DNA from: Pterois miles
Lineage: Eukaryota > Chordata > Actinopteri > Perciformes > Scorpaenidae
Direction: 5' to 3'
Assembly: GCA_947000775.1 (NCBI GenBank)
Contig: CAMQGK010000341.1
Span: 5,507,501 to 5,571,500, forward strand
Length of the DNA: 64,000 nucleotides
The position numbers were made by a program, and so were the translations under genes. The notes beneath the pieces were generated by a model. It had not been told where the DNA came from. It saw only the letters and a list, made by a program, of their open reading frames with translations, and made no database searches. This document shows, piece by piece, positions 43,668-57,610 of this stretch. Position 1 is the stretch's first letter; every line of letters begins with the position of its first letter.

Positions 43668-44250
43668 AATGCAGTTGCTAGCAGTAAAAAGCTAACGTTT
43701 GGCTATAAACAAACTACACCATGGTTGCATGGAAGTAACAAGGCTGTAAAGGCAGACAAACTGTCCTGATTAGAGGTTGATTAATTGGTCAGTATCGGTA
43801 AAAATATCTGTAATAATACAGAGTTAGCACACTGCTATCAGGCCAGTTCACAGGTGTTCACACGCCATGTAGCTGCAAGTTGGGCAGAAAGTTCGCTATA
43901 ACAGAATAGAGCGGCCAAGCCGGAGATAACGTGCAAAGGTCTGATGCACAGCATTGGCGATGTGCTTAGATGTGCTTTGATTAATCCATCAATCTTTAAT
44001 AAATTTTAAAAAATTATTAATTGGGCTGATTTTTTGGGTGTGAGCAACCACCTTTTAGAAAAGGGATATTTTTTATGTATTTTATATCATAGAACAAAAT
44101 GTTAAAATCTCTTCAGCTTGTGTTAACCACAGACCTTATTTCAGGCATCTAACTAAAAACCCACTGACTTCCAGACGAGGGAAGGAGAAGTGCTACAATG
44201 CTAACTGATTTCCAGGTTTTAGGGACTTATTCCTGTAGTCCTCCACTGAT
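43668..44250 (+). mobile_element. Long TIR element, copy B (internal part)
   Basis: Blocks AGTAAAAAGCTAACGTTTGG, AAACTACACCAT, CTTCAGCTTGTGTTAACCAC and AACCCACTGACTTCCAG occur in the same order as in copy A at 11,490-12,297. Both ends seem lost or rearranged. Confidence 0.65.
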
Positions 44251-44376
44251 AGGAGCAGATTAGTGTGTTTACAAACTGATGTCTTTGTCAGATACAGTAG
44301 AAGGAGCCTCTTCAGAGGAGGATCTCGGGTTAACCTCTGCATTCTCTAAAATCATTTACACTGTTTAGACTGGGAA

Positions 44377-44480
44377 GTGTCCTGCTGCGAGGCACAACAC
44401 CTGGGATTTGAACCCGTGACCTCACATCTGAGTGCTCTCGCTGAAGCCCCGGCTGCCTCCCAGTCAGCTGGAGGATCAGC
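44377..44480 (-). mobile_element. tRNA-like SINE head fragment
   Basis: On the minus strand a stretch reads AGAGCACTCAGATG, then GGTTCAAATCCCAGG, resembling a D arm and a pol III B box. No intact cloverleaf is visible. The assignment to a SINE rather than a decayed tRNA is uncertain. Confidence 0.4.
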
Positions 44481-47400
44481 GTGGACAGACAGGCCCAAAA
44501 CTCTTCATTTCCTGTTTCGCCTGCAACCAACCCTTAGCCAACTACAAAAAAAAAAAAAAAAAAAAAAAGAAAACAAATGCTACCTGTGTTTCAGGTAATA
44601 TAATCAATGTAAACAGACTATGTTTTCACTGCAAATTCACAAACCAGTTTTGTAAGAAAATTACTAGAAGAAAAACAGAGAGCATGGGGGTATTTCAGCA
44701 ATGCGGTCGTTCTAGATATTCTTCTATGTATTTAAACATATGTGAGGAGATTTTAAAGCAATACTGTTGCCCTCACAGACACAGGACAGATCCAAGCTGC
44801 AGACTCATTACAGGTTAAGTAGAACAGGTGTTTGTCAGCTTCAGGCAGACCTACGTGGATGAGGCCTTTTCATGTTGGCTACTTCCTCACACATTAGTCT
44901 TCAGCCAAATTGCTCTGAGTGCCCGGCCCATCCCTCATCGTCCAACCTGACCTCTCTCCCCTCCCCGCTGCAGGCAGGGCTGGAGATAACAAAAAAAAAG
45001 CTGAAAAACGGCTCTAGGAATCCTAAATATTAGTGGTTGTAAATCAGCCCCCAGTGGCCTATGAATAGCAATTATCTTTTTCGCACTAATAAATCCCCCT
45101 AGTCACAGATAAGATGGTTTCCCTTCCTAACCTGCAGTAAAAACAGCTAAGTATTGAGCAAGCAAAAACAGGAGGGGTGCAGCAAATAAATGAGGGCTCT
45201 TTAGCTGTGGATTACACAGAAACTATGTAGTCTTTTGTGCTGGTGGTTGCGCAGTATATCATGTATGAACTGAGAGGGTGAAACGGCGCGCGATCACAGG
45301 ACTTTGGGAATTCAGATGATATCAAGAGGCAGGCTCTTATCAACCTTATCAATACCTGCTAAACATGATTCACTTCAGTGCACCTTCAGTCGGTAGAAGT
45401 GCTGAGATTTCTCAAAAATGTCAGGCCAACATGGACAAGGTTTAGCGATTGTTGAGCACCAATTAAACTGACCATCCTTTAACCACAGCCACAAACTAAC
45501 TTCCTGTCTCATCTGCTTGGTGTTACCACTGAGAATAAGTTGACTATACCTCTGCTCCCCACTGGGATTTACAAGGCTTCATGGTCATCATCTCTATAGG
45601 AGAAAAACACAGCAATCAGCAGCAGTGAGGGGCTTTTTTTTTTTTTTCTCCCTCTAAGGTGACTGAACCCTTATTCCATGTAAAGACTTAAGTTAACCTC
45701 ATTAAGCTCGCTCACACACTAGATACATAATTATCCCTGAGAGGATAGCCAGTGCTAATACAAATTAGAAAGATAATTAAGCTACTGAGACTGGCCATTG
45801 CATCTCCCAGAGCATTGGACCCATAGAACCATTATGTTGAATTAGAGCCTTTGTTTACAGTCACAACAACAGCCTTTTAACCAGTGGCCACGTCTGTTAA
45901 AAGTCCCATATTTCTATATATCTAGGTTCAAGTTGACAGCATTTTAGTCACATTTGGGAACATACCTCGCGCAGGTGTTTAAGTTATAACTGCAGAAGAG
46001 ACATAATGTGAATTCCTTTCTCTCTTTCCGGTGTCAGGCAGGACGACTTCACAACACCCTACCTCGCTGAAAACAAAGCGTCTGTTGAAGAGAAGTGCCT
46101 TGGGGCGCTCATAAAAAATCAATCTAAACGACAATTCACCTCCATAGTGTGCAATGCATCTGGTCCTCTCTGTAACGAGGCAGTTTAGTGCCCTGAGAAG
46201 TCGTACAGCTACTTCAAAGATGCCTTAAATGCCTCCTCGAGCTAAAGGAAACATTTCTCTCTTTGCCTTTGCAAACAGGAACAATAAATCTGGCTGATTT
46301 CTGCATTCCTCTTTAGATCATATGATACCTGAACAGTAAAAAACCACCTCAAACTGCCTCAGTCTGTGCACAACAAACATACAGCACGCTGTACGCTACT
46401 CGGTCTGGCCTCTCTGCAGCGTCACGATTAGATCAGGGCCGGACGTTTTTTGGTGAAAATATGTCAAGAGAAAGTTAAGCACACACAGCTGGATGCATTT
46501 TAGAGTGCAATTCCCTTTTGTCATAGGAAGAGCACACGCTGTGTCAGGCCTAAATGAAAATGCTGCTGCGTTTGAGTGCACCATAGCAATTGGGAGGGAA
46601 AATTGTCGCGCAGCTATGCTTTAAAAAAATGCGGCATTACAGCTTGTGATGTTGAAAAAGTTTTTGGCCGTGTACGGAGGAGAGTTTTCTTTTTTTCTTT
46701 CTTCGCCTTCATGGCGAGGGGAGTGCGAAGGAGAGGAGCACGCCGCTGGTTGTGTGCCAGCTCTGCCTCCTGTGGTTTCACGCATAACAACCTTGCATGT
46801 GCACAGCTCTGAGTAAAGCATTGATTTAAGAGGGTACTTCTTCTTTCCACAGCTTTAGCAAAACAAGCCCCTATGTTTGGATAGACCCGGTAAGCAGCTC
46901 ACTGACCTGAGCAATGGGTCAGATTAAGTTAGACCCCCACCCTTCTCATCCCAAACCCTCCTTCCCTTCCTCCCTTCTTCCCTGCCGGGCCCAATGCAGA
47001 GTGAGGAAAGGGAAAGTGCTCTTCAGGGCAGGCGGGTCTGCCAGCCGGGTCAGGGGAGTTGCTCGGGAAAACAGGAAACTGACAAGAGAGACAAATGATG
47101 GGTCTCACCCAAAGGTTGATCATCTATAATTGCTGCAAGAGCAATCGTTAAAATCTTTAAATGCTATATGTCTTGTGAGATTTTAAAATAGTGCAGTTTT
47201 CCTTGAGCACAGATGTATATTCTCCATAACTAATGTTCTGTTAGGTAACCACTTTGTTCAGAGGTAAATCTGTTACCACTGCAGCCTGACTGGGATGAAC
47301 CTGGGATTTAACCTACAAAGGAGCTCTTACAGTTTGTCATAAACGCAGCAAACCATCCGTTTTAATCCACAATTAAAAGAAACATTAACTCTGAGTGTGT

Positions 47401-48633
47401 TTTTCTGCAAAATCACAAAGCAAACACTGTGACATGGCAACACTGATATTATCTATTGACCCCGCTGTGAGACTGTTCACAATAAGTTAGTTACATATTT
47501 TCTCTGGACAAGCTGGAGGGAGGATTGTGTGTGTGGGGAGGTGGTTCAGAGTAGAGAAGCTGCTTTTGGCCAAAGGCAAAGATAAGCGAAGGGGAGTGGT
47601 GGTGGTGGTGGTGGGTGGACGGGGGGACACAATGGATTGAGCCAGGCAATCAGTGAGCGATCTGGGGCGGCGTTTAGTGGTGCTGTAAGATCTGCTAAAC
47701 TAGCCCTAATTTCCCCTGTTGTAGGAGATGTGTGAGTTGAGGTGGAAAGGGGCAGGAGGAGGGGAGGCCTTTGGTCTGTCAGAGTGGAGTTAATCTGAAC
47801 CTGGGGCAGCACGTTCACTTTTGATGGAGGCCAGAGATAGGACGCCGAGGCGGAGGAGGAGGAGGGCTGGGAGGATGAAAGATCACCCACACCTGCGAGG
47901 GGCTGCCGAAAGTTACAACTCACTCAAAGAGGCCTTTCTACTGCTGCTCCATTTGTCAAGGATGATGGGGGCAATAGCAGCAAGAGCTTCACTCCATTTC
48001 TGTTTTCACCGGTGGCTCATCACATGCACTCACGGCAGGATACAGATTACATTGATTTGTCCAGTAAATCTTTTCCAAATGCAAATAAATTGCGTATTTT
48101 TTTTCTTATACGACTGTCTGTAAAGCAGCTGTGAATTAAACACGCCGGCCCTTATCTTTTTAATTACACTATCGCAAAGAAATAAATGTAACACACCGGA
48201 CGAAAGCTGAGCAAATATAATTTTTTTCTCCAGCACTCCATATTTGATTCACCGTGGCCCCTTTTTGGTTTTAAGAGGTGTCTGTGTACAAAATCCCCCA
48301 TAATCCTCTTGGAGAGAAATATGAAGCACCACCCCTTGAGGTTTGCACTCTCTGGCCCTGCGTCTTCCTTTCATGCACTACAAGATTCATCTGTGCCATC
48401 GAGAGCTTTCGTTGAACTTATAAAGCCAGAATGATTACAACGCTATAAAACACCGAGATCCAGAGCCGTCAGCTCCGTCTCCACAAACCACCACGTCATC
48501 AACGATAATCATAAACAATAATTTACTGCTGCGAGGGTTTCATCAGCTTCGAAGTGAGGATGAAGACGTTGTCTAAATCAGTACTTAGTTAGAAACACTC
48601 ATTTATTCTGACATTTTGGCGGTGTACCAGCAT

Positions 48634-49467
48634 TAGGGCTGCACGAGTATAGCCAAAATGATCAATATTGATATCACGATTATTTAATGATTTTAGTGAC
48701 AACATATATTTATTACACTTTCACATAAAATTAAACAGCACTGCTTTCACTTCTGCAAGATGTTGAAAAAATACAGAAATATTCACCTTACCCTTTTGTT
48801 AGTTTAAGTTAAATGCTTCAATCTGGTGCACTTCCAGAGCAAAATTAGCAACATTAAGAATTAGATAAACCATTTTATACTCATTTATTCATAAACATAT
48901 TGGTTGTATAGATAATATCTATGCTCAAAAGTGATGTTAAAACATCTCGATCACTGGCTGGTTGCTGTTTTCTATGAGCGGAGTACACATTTTAAACACC
49001 AATATTGCGGCTGATCGTGCTCATTTAATTGTGGGAAACATGAAATACTGATTGCAATTAATATTCGATTAATTGTGCTGCCCTAGTTTCCAATGACGGC
49101 TTCTCAGTTGCAGTAATGCGTTTGCTTTTTGACCTGATTTAGTGGTTTAATTTCCATCTGTAAATGTTTTAATTCAACAGTGTCATAGCTACTGTATGTA
49201 TAGCTGTTTATCAATTTGTGGCGCCGCGGTACATAGCTGGAAAAAAATAATTTTCAGGGAAAACAGGAAAGGATTCGGGAGTTGGGACAACTGCTCGTAA
49301 TTTGGGACTGTCATGAAAGCCTCCGACTTTACTTTTCGATTGAGTCTCACCGCTCTCATCGGCTTCGTTTCCAGCTGTTCTAAGCAAGAAAAGGACAGTC
49401 GATCACATTCATTTAACTGTGGGGAGCCAAAATCACGATTAATGTTCGATTACTTGTGCAGCCCCAA
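48634..49467. mobile_element. TIR element(s) with TAGGGCTGCACGA / TTGTGCTGCCCTA ends, possibly two in tandem
   Basis: The first unit runs from TAGGGCTGCACGAG (48634) to AATTGTGCTGCCCTAG (49085). A second end, TTACTTGTGCAGCCCC, occurs at about 49,452-49,467. The intervening 49,195-49,390 matches 60,285-60,535. This suggests a duplicated or composite non-autonomous element. Confidence 0.6.
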
Positions 49468-51437
49468 TTGGCAACGCTGTTGTCAGTAACTAGCCTGTTT
49501 GAGATGCATTATGGGTCGTCATGCTGTATGTGGTTGCAAATGCAGGTTCTCAATAAAGACGGGAGGAGAGCATTAATCCCTCGCTGTCTGTTTCATCTGG
49601 CCTTTTTTGCTCTTTGCCAGGGTAATGCTCCCACCACAGCTGGCAGCTCAGACTGTGCCGGGAGCACAGCACATCTGGATCCGAGGCTGAGGGGGGGGCA
49701 GTGTATGTGAAAGTGTGTGTGCTACGTATATAGACGGAGAGCTTGTGTGTGTTGGACAGGTGGGCAGTGCTACATGTATGGGCATATCCTCCGAACTATG
49801 AAGAAAATGCCCTCTGTGTCCCAACACGACAGGGTGAATTCCCAGGGAGAGGTAACCGCTCATAAACAAAAACATATGGCGCAGCGAGGCATCATAAAGA
49901 GTTTTGTTTCCGCTGCTCCAGAGTCGCACTGAGGCTGAAGTCAAAGAGTGAGTGTGAGTCTGTGAGACAGCAAGTCTGTACATCATTATTCGGACAAGGA
50001 GAATAAGTAGAGAACAAGGCGAGCTCCCAGTTGGGAATGAAACCGATTGTGTTCTACATATATTTTAAAATGAGTCATGTTAATCGTGCTAACATATTGA
50101 GATGTTTTACAAGTGCTCGCTCTGACATTCCTGCTAGACACATTAGTGTTCGGGATCTGTGACGCTGCGAATCGCTCCCTCTACTTGAACTCATATGTGG
50201 AATATTTTTGTGCAGTGTGGTTTGGATTTTCATGCTTTTTGAATTTCACTTCGCAAATCAATTTCCATATGTCCGTCTGTGCTTTGCAAGAATCTGAGGG
50301 TGATGTGTGTTTGTGGTGAGGAGTACCAGAAATTCAAGCTCTTTCTCTCAGCTATTCTAATGAGACTCTGATCAAATATAGACAGGAGAATTGCTCGTGC
50401 CGTATATAAACAAAGCGAAATCATTGTGTTTGACAAGTGAACTAAAGGAGGCCTGTATGTGCACATCGCTGGCGATGGCAGCGGCTTGTTGAATAGATGC
50501 GAGAGAAAATGTAGGACAGTTCCTGGAGAAGCTAACAGGTCAGACACTATCCACCTTATAATGGCAGAGTGTTATGAAAAGCTAGTGAACCAGCATCACA
50601 TTTCATGCTCTGGGCCAATTAAGATAGCTTTGAAGAACGGCAAGAGCATCTGAACATGAGCAAAGTTTAGAGATGGATCTGTCTCAGCCCTCAACACCAA
50701 CACCGTGGACATATGGACGCTCATCGCCCTGCAGTTTAGCAGCATGTGGCCAACAGCAGTCGTACACAAGAGTCTTGCAGTGAAAAATAATGGGCACATC
50801 TTTACAACCTGTAGTCCTTCACACCTGCCAGCTTTAGTTACAAACTGGATGAAGTCTTAGCAAGAAACATTCAAAAGAGCAGATTAAATCTCCTGTAAAC
50901 TGCTCATCATTTCTTTCCCATGTTTTTGAGAGAGGCACTATTTCATAGTGATTGTGAACAGCTAACTGGTGATGCTGGGTGTGAGAAAGTGTTGCTGGGA
51001 TATTTCGCCACATGGAGGGCAGACCAATTGTGTGTACAGCAGCGTCTCTGCAGGGATTAGTGGTGCCATTAAGTGGCGATGAGTTGCAGTGGGGGGGCCA
51101 CATCCCCTGCTCCCTCATTAAATCGCCAGCAGCTGCCCTTTATCACAGCTCCACTCTGCCGCCGTACTGTACCATCAGCACCCCCTCAGCACCCACGGTG
51201 CCAGTCTAGGACCCTTGGCCTCCATGAAAATCTGTATTGGTAGCTTTCAGAAACTTTAATTGCACGCTATTGTGAGGCTTGCGCTGATTATGTGTCTTAT
51301 GGTGTGCATGCATATACACCGTTTGGTGTATTTTTTAACTTAAAACATGGCTGCATGTTTTGATCACAAACCAGGAGATGTGGATGTTGGAAAAGCAGTT
51401 GAATATCAGTAAAATGGTTTAACTATTTTCTGCACAT
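49468..51437. other. Intergenic, no gene seen
   Basis: Mostly unique sequence without a supported coding exon. It includes a GT-rich stretch around 49,690-49,760. No repeat copy was matched elsewhere in the window. Confidence 0.5.
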
Positions 51438-52435
51438 TAGGGATGTGACAATATAGGATGTTATCTCGGATCGCAATAAAAAAAACCCAGAATAATAGTG
51501 GTGAATTTCTGTTATTGGGATGATCGTAAATATCACACCAATGATTAGAAAAAGTTCAATCGCTCATTGTCATAGAACAGAAGTGAAAAATAGAGGCTGA
51601 TTTTTTAAAAATTGCAGGAATTATCATGTAAGAAAGAACACACTTTCTTTTTAATATGTCCTTTATATATGCAGGTGGACCTTATGATTTCTGATTGTGT
51701 GTTTTTTTACTAAAACGGATGTTGACTAAAAAGATTAGTGCTGTCAAAGACAAGGACGTGTTAAGGCAAATTTGTTTTAACGACGCTAATTTCTTTAAGC
51801 ATTAATGCAACTTTTAGGTTGTAGCAGGGTCAGTTTTAAAGCTAGAGAGAAGATAATGGAATCATATGAAAGTACAAAACCTAATGAATCCATTGGTACC
51901 ATGTTATATTAGCTTGTTGAGAAGGAGATTAAATAACGCTCCAAACTTACACTAAACTTTGTCGAGGAAAAACTGTCATGTCCATTTTCAAAGGGGTCCC
52001 TTGACCTCTGACCTCTAGATGTGTGAATGTAAATGGGTTCTCTGGGTCTCCACCAGTCTCCCCTTTACAGACATGCCCACTTTATGATGATCACAGTCAG
52101 TTTGGGGCAAGTCAGAGTCAAGTCAGGACAATGTCTGTCATTATTTTGTATTTTTAATTGATTTCCAATAATAAATATATACATACATTTGCATAAAGCA
52201 GCATATTTGCCATGGACAATCATATGATTAATCATGATTAAATATTTTAATTGACTGAAAGCCCTGAAAAATATATGTCCTATCTGTGATGAAATAAAAA
52301 TATCTGTTTCTAAGCAAACTGTAAGGTAAAGAGAGTTTTAAGCATATTTTGATGATTATCTGGATAATATCGTGAAACGTACATATTTTGGCCAGGATAA
52401 TCGTGACATGAAATTTTAATTTCGTCCCACACATA
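51438..52435. mobile_element. Interspersed element (TAGGGATGTGACAAT family) split by a nested insertion
   Basis: The left part (51,438-51,737) matches 10,163-10,380. The right part (about 52,266-52,435) contains GGATAATCGTGACATGAAATT and ends at CGTCCCACACATA, an inverted relative of the left end TAGGGATGTGAC. A different element, 51,738-52,265, sits between the halves. Confidence 0.7.
51738..52265 (+). mobile_element. GTGCTGTCAA-family element, copy 2 (nested)
   Basis: It begins GTGCTGTCAAAG and ends TTAATTGACTGAAAGCCCT. It shares GACCTCTGACCTCTAGATGT, AATGGGTTCTCTGGGT and ACATGCCCACTTTATGATGA with 54,600-55,245 and, inverted, with 15,632-16,321. Confidence 0.8.
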
Positions 52436-53346
52436 CTACACATAATATATTTGTAAATACTGTACAGTATCTGCAGTTTTGTCATTATCTATTTTTCTGT
52501 TACACATAATGTATTTAGTCTGGGATGTTACCCAGCGGTGGATGGTGTCCAACCGCTCAGCAGGTGATGTGTGAACACGGAAACTAGGATTGATTTGTTG
52601 TGTTCAAGCAACGACGCGACAATGATCATCACAGCAGAAATGTCTCAGTACACGCAGCGCTCTCGCAGCTCTTCAATCCATTACAAAAATTAATCAACCC
52701 ACTTCTGTTATAAGTGTGGATGAAAAGACAGAGTGTATGTGCTCCTGCATGTGCAACAGTATTTTGCAAAGATATCAAAAAGGGGTCCATAAATATTCCT
52801 GGGATCTAAACAGCATTTGAGGGTAGAGAGGTGTGTTCGAACACCACCCAGAATGCTTTGCTTCAGGCTGCGGCCACAGGGCAGAGATGGGTCGCTCTGT
52901 AGACAGAGTAGGTGGGACAGGCAGTAATGACAAGCTCTCTTTCCTGAAAACGCCCACTTTTGTGAAGTTTCTCGTTTCCTTAAGGCATAACTCATATCTG
53001 GAATTTGATTCAACTTATTTTAGAGTTATTTACTAAACCTTCTGTACCTGGAGTATCGACATTTCTACTGTAAGCCCTAATAAGTACCGTAATAAAGAGA
53101 CAAGCGGTGAGTCGGAGGCAGTTTAGTCTCACTAGTTGCAGCAGTCCTGCCCTGGTCTCGGCCCCCGAGGCGACGGATCCGAGGTGAGGTCTCAGAAACA
53201 CAATCTTATTCACATGGATTTGGGGAAATTGGAGTTTCACGTAAATGTAAGCATTTACAGGTGGTAAATATCCTGTTGGATTTCACGAATGTAAAAGCTT
53301 AAGCGTTACACCCACAGGCAGCGAGACCAGCACACACACACACACA

Positions 53347-53425
<79 letters not shown>

Positions 53426-54599
53426 GTGATTTACTTTTCAATGTTAAGCAATTCAGTTTTATATTGTTTTCACACCTTTAGTTGGATAATCTACTAAATA
53501 TTGAAACAAACACAATTTCACCGATACGCCATGTGAAAAACACAAACTGTAATATGCAATCTACGGCAATCACCAGCTCAACTGGTGGATAAATAACTGG
53601 AATCTCTAACCTATGTCAATCTCTGATATCTACACCATGGAATATGAGTCTAATTTCAAGGTAATTAAGATGATCTCTTTCCTATTTATTTTTTCAATTT
53701 ACGTGCCTTTTCAGTAACATCCTTTTCCATACATCACCCCTGGAAATAGTTAAATCAAATTTGTATCCTGTGAATTGGGTATATCACTAACCTGATTGCA
53801 TCTGCAAATCCACCTATTTTCTGGGGTTTGACTTTAGTCATGCTTTGTGTGATTACACGGCCGAGGACGGCGACGACGCTCGAGACAACAGAATTACATC
53901 GATATTGGCGGAAGTAATCGCTCATTCACAGTGTTAAAGTTTCTGCTGCTGCCTGAATTTTGCGACTTTTTCATTGTAGTGGAACAGAGATTGTAAAGAT
54001 GATTTCTGTCCCTCCAATTTGTCATTGAGTGCGTTGCCATTACCTGGAGAGCCGCTGTAGTTAAAAGACAATAACAGCCATAATGGAGATCTCTATCCAA
54101 GGTTACAGATCTGATGGAGAGGCTTTACAGATCAAACAGTCAGTCAGACATTTAGCATTCCTCACAGAGCTTCTTTTGATGTGGTGGTGCGCCTCCCTTC
54201 AAAGGTGGCTGTCTTCATACCACCATGAAGATGTAAACATTATTACTGTTAATCCATTTGGTCGTAGTCTGTTTCTCTCAGGGCTAAGGAGGCCACATTC
54301 ATTTTATAAAGAGTAGCCCAAAGAAAGACCTCAGATCAGAGCGTTCGTAGCATTGTTTAAAAAGTGAAAATGTGTAGAAATCACAAGGTGTGGCCGTATG
54401 GCTAAAGGCCATTCGCTCCACTGGAGCTTTTATAGGGAGCAGTTCCACACCATGAAATAACGCGTTGTATTAACTCACAGGTAAAAGCTGTCTCTTCCAG
54501 TTTGACAATAAAGATTTTTGCCATTTTCTTTACACCGATGGCAGGTTATTATCACAACTACATTTAAAAAACTTTTGCTACCAACTTAACAAAATTAGT
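52436..54599. other. Intergenic, no gene seen
   Basis: AT-rich, with a long CA microsatellite at 53,329-53,424. The sequence around 53,540-54,060 looks unique. No exon was recognised. Confidence 0.5.
53329..53424. repeat. (CA)n microsatellite, about 47 units with one CT interruption
   Basis: A dinucleotide tract interrupted by ACTCAC near 53,347. Confidence 0.97.
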
Positions 54600-55245
54600 A
54601 ATTTTTTCAAAGTTAATGCGATAGTGACGCATTAATGCAAATTTGTTTTGAAGCCACTAATTTCTTTAACTCATGAACACAACTTGTGATTTTTAGGTTG
54701 CAGCTCAGTTAAGTACTGGTATCAGATGAAAGTAGAAAACATAAGGCGTTTTGATAGAGAGAAAGGAGAATTGGTACCATACTGACTTGTTGAGGGGGGG
54801 GGTCCCTTGACCTCTGACCTCCAGATGTGTGAATGTAAATGGGTTCTCTGGGTCCCCACCAGTCTCCCCTTTACAGACATGCCCACTTTATGATAGTCCC
54901 AGTCAGTCTGGATCAAGTCAGAGTCAAGTCAGCACTCTGACACACTGACAGCTGTTGTTGCCTGTTGGGCTGCAGTTTGCCGTGTTATGATTTGAGCCTA
55001 TTTTTTATGCTTAAGTCAGAACCTGTGAGGGTTTCTAGACAATATCTGTCATTGTTTTGTGTTGTTAATTGATTTGCAATAATAAATATATACATACATT
55101 TGCATAAAGCAGCATATTTGCCCACTCTCATGTTAATAAGAGTATTAAATCTCCCTTTATGGTACATTTTGAACAGATAAAAAAGGTGTGGTTAAATCAT
55201 GTGATAATTATGGTTAAATATTTTAATTGATTGACAGTCCATCAT
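54600..55245 (+). mobile_element. GTGCTGTCAA-family element, copy 3
   Basis: Same block order as 51,738-52,265: GCATTAATGCAAATTTGTTT, GACCTCTGACCTCCAGATGT, ACATGCCCACTTTATGATAG, AATATATACATACATTTGCA. It is longer than copy 2 because it retains the GCTGTTGTTGCCTGTTGGGC segment. The left end is poorly defined. Confidence 0.75.
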
Positions 55246-57610
55246 TTTTACTAAATAGAGTTGATCTGCATCATAATGCCAATCAGTAGACCCTCAACTA
55301 ACGTTTGCAGTTAGCTCTGTTATTTAGCCAAGCAGGATTGTGTCAGCGACTACAAAGCATTAATGTCGATCTCCCGATCACACAGCCAAAGATAATTCCT
55401 CATTTCAACCGTTCCACAACGCTCTCAAAGCAAGCAACGGGAATAAAGAGAAACAGGATGTCCGTCAAGTACAGTGTTGCTCATGGACACTCCAGATAGA
55501 AACAACGCAATCTAACTCATTTTGTTGCTGACGTTCAACTTCAACTTCACATTCAGTACAGTCCTGATAAAACTTGCTGGCCACAGGGGTAAATCTGGTG
55601 GCCAAAGAGTAAATGTTTGTGATTGTTTATATGTGTTGGGTTTTTTTTGCCATTTTTACTAACAAATGTCAGGTTATTATAACAATGTCATCTTCAAAAC
55701 TGTTTCCCACTTTTAAAATAAGTACTTTGTGAGACTTTATTTTGCACAACTGTAATTGAATCTTTAAAATGGCAATGGTTAACATTTGGACAGAAATAGG
55801 GTTTATCTTTGACTTGGCAGGCATCACCTTGATTCTGCTCAGATGGAAGCTGCTATTATCTAGCGAATGATGTCTGAAATGTCGAGAATATTAATGACGA
55901 CTGTAACGCATGCTCAATCACTTCCCCGGAAAATTATAAAGGATTATTTCTGAAAGGCAGAAAAACATGCCGCTTATTAAATAATTTCTCTCCCCCCTCC
56001 CTTCTTCATGCTTTTCATGGGTGGTCAACAGTAATCAGTTTACCGTCTGGCTCTTTCAGGGTGTTAAGACATCCACTTTTCATTTGCACAAACAGAATGA
56101 TAGTTTCAAGCACCCATTTAAATTAATCCCCCTTAAAGTTTTGTGCAGTTCCTCTAGAAAAAAACAAACCACCCACTTTTAATCTGAAACCTATGTTTTT
56201 TTTTGTGAAAAAGGATTTGCCCATAATTCGCATTGCCTGCATCCCTTACAGAAAACACATCTGCACCCTTTTTGTGCACACACATGCACACCCGCTGACG
56301 CACACAAACACACACTGTATAATTTATAAAGCCTAAGCTCTTTCAATACTCCAAAATGCCAGATAAACTTTTCTCATTTGCTCCTAATTTGGTCACGCAA
56401 GATAATGCCAACATCTGAAGGCTTTTTAAACTGCTTTTTAAAATGCATTCCTGAAAGGAGCTGGCGCTGGCACCTCTGCACCTTGTCAGCTCCAATAATT
56501 ATTTCCAATCCGGAGCTAGCCCTTAATGTGCTGATTAATCCAGCCCTCTCCTTGCTGTGAGATGCATTCAGCTCCATTAATTTTTCAAAAAGGCCTCACT
56601 CTCTTTTGCTGGGAGCCCTGCAGATGTCAGGGCTGTGGCAGAGAAAGCCATTAGAAGTTAACACCTCCCACTCCCCAGAGACTGGCATGGACTTCCCCCT
56701 CCCTCATTCTAATGCCAAGCAGCCGCATTAAAGACGTCAGCTGCCAGGCCTGGCATTCCCTGAACTTGGACATCACCATCTCAGCACCATCCCCCCAAAA
56801 AGAAAACAGCCCTAATAAGAGTGGTTTCAAGAAACCAACATAATGAGAGAACAAGACTAGTCCGTCTCTCACCAGCAGCGTCTTCGCTTTGGGAACGTTT
56901 AGGATTCGTGGACATCTCATGTCGTGTGTCACTGTTCTTATCCAAACTCTCGGCTCGGAGATTCCCAGCCAGGTTTCAGAGCAGCCTCTGTGAAAACGTC
57001 CTTTAGAACAACTCGCTCACCACTGTGTTCGAATTCAAAGCGATTTGAAATCTGCGCTCCAACCTCCTCTCACTCCAGAGCTTTGTGCAGCTCCCCCCTT
57101 ATGCAGACTGGTTACAAGCTGTCTCAATTGAGGAAATCCCCCCTTCAACCAGCTTTTATCTGCCGATAGGTAGGTGAATGGTGGAAATTAGGATTCCTGG
57201 AGAGACTTGGGACGGAGAGAATAGAAACAAAGACTTCCCCATGTCGGGAACCGATGTCTCTTTTTCCACTGCTTTTCCCTTTCATCCCAAGGGCTCCTGT
57301 CAGACAGAGGGAAGGAGAACGAGAGCACATATAATACCTTTTAAGAGGCTGCCAGTTCTCTCCCATGCGATAAGCTCTGCTCAAATCACAATGGAGTTTC
57401 AGGACCCTGCAGTCACCCCACTGTAGGCCTGAGAACACACTCCAGCATACACATCAACACCGATATGCAAGCCGCATTGAAATATAGCACTGTAGCTAAT
57501 TAGACATACAATGTTGGCTCCTACTCGCACGAAAAGCTAGCTTTTCTGGTCATCGTGTCTTCCAAATCATCCTTACGGTCTGACTGTAAAGACATTTTAA
57601 ACATTCAGCA
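55246..57610. other. Intergenic, largely unique sequence
   Basis: No coding gene is supported. The stretch about 55,960-56,650 has no repeat match in the window and contains clustered ATTAATCC/CAATAATTATTT-type homeodomain sites. It is a candidate conserved non-coding element. Confidence 0.45.

Larger units (their letters stand above)
41701..48633. other. Intergenic flank 3' of emx2, segment 2: no gene seen
   Basis: Contains a nested pair of TIR elements (42,172-42,665), copy B of the long element (about 43,668-44,250), a tRNA-like SINE head (about 44,377-44,480) and a poly(A) run (44546-44568). The rest, especially 45,050-46,350, looks unique. A GGT-rich, purine-strand-biased stretch lies around 47,590-47,870. 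Confidence 0.5.

Noticed and set aside
47546..48123. Open frames of 100-125 codons on both strands
   Set aside because: They come from a GGT/GAGG-rich low-complexity stretch and show Ser/Pro-rich translations with no family resemblance.
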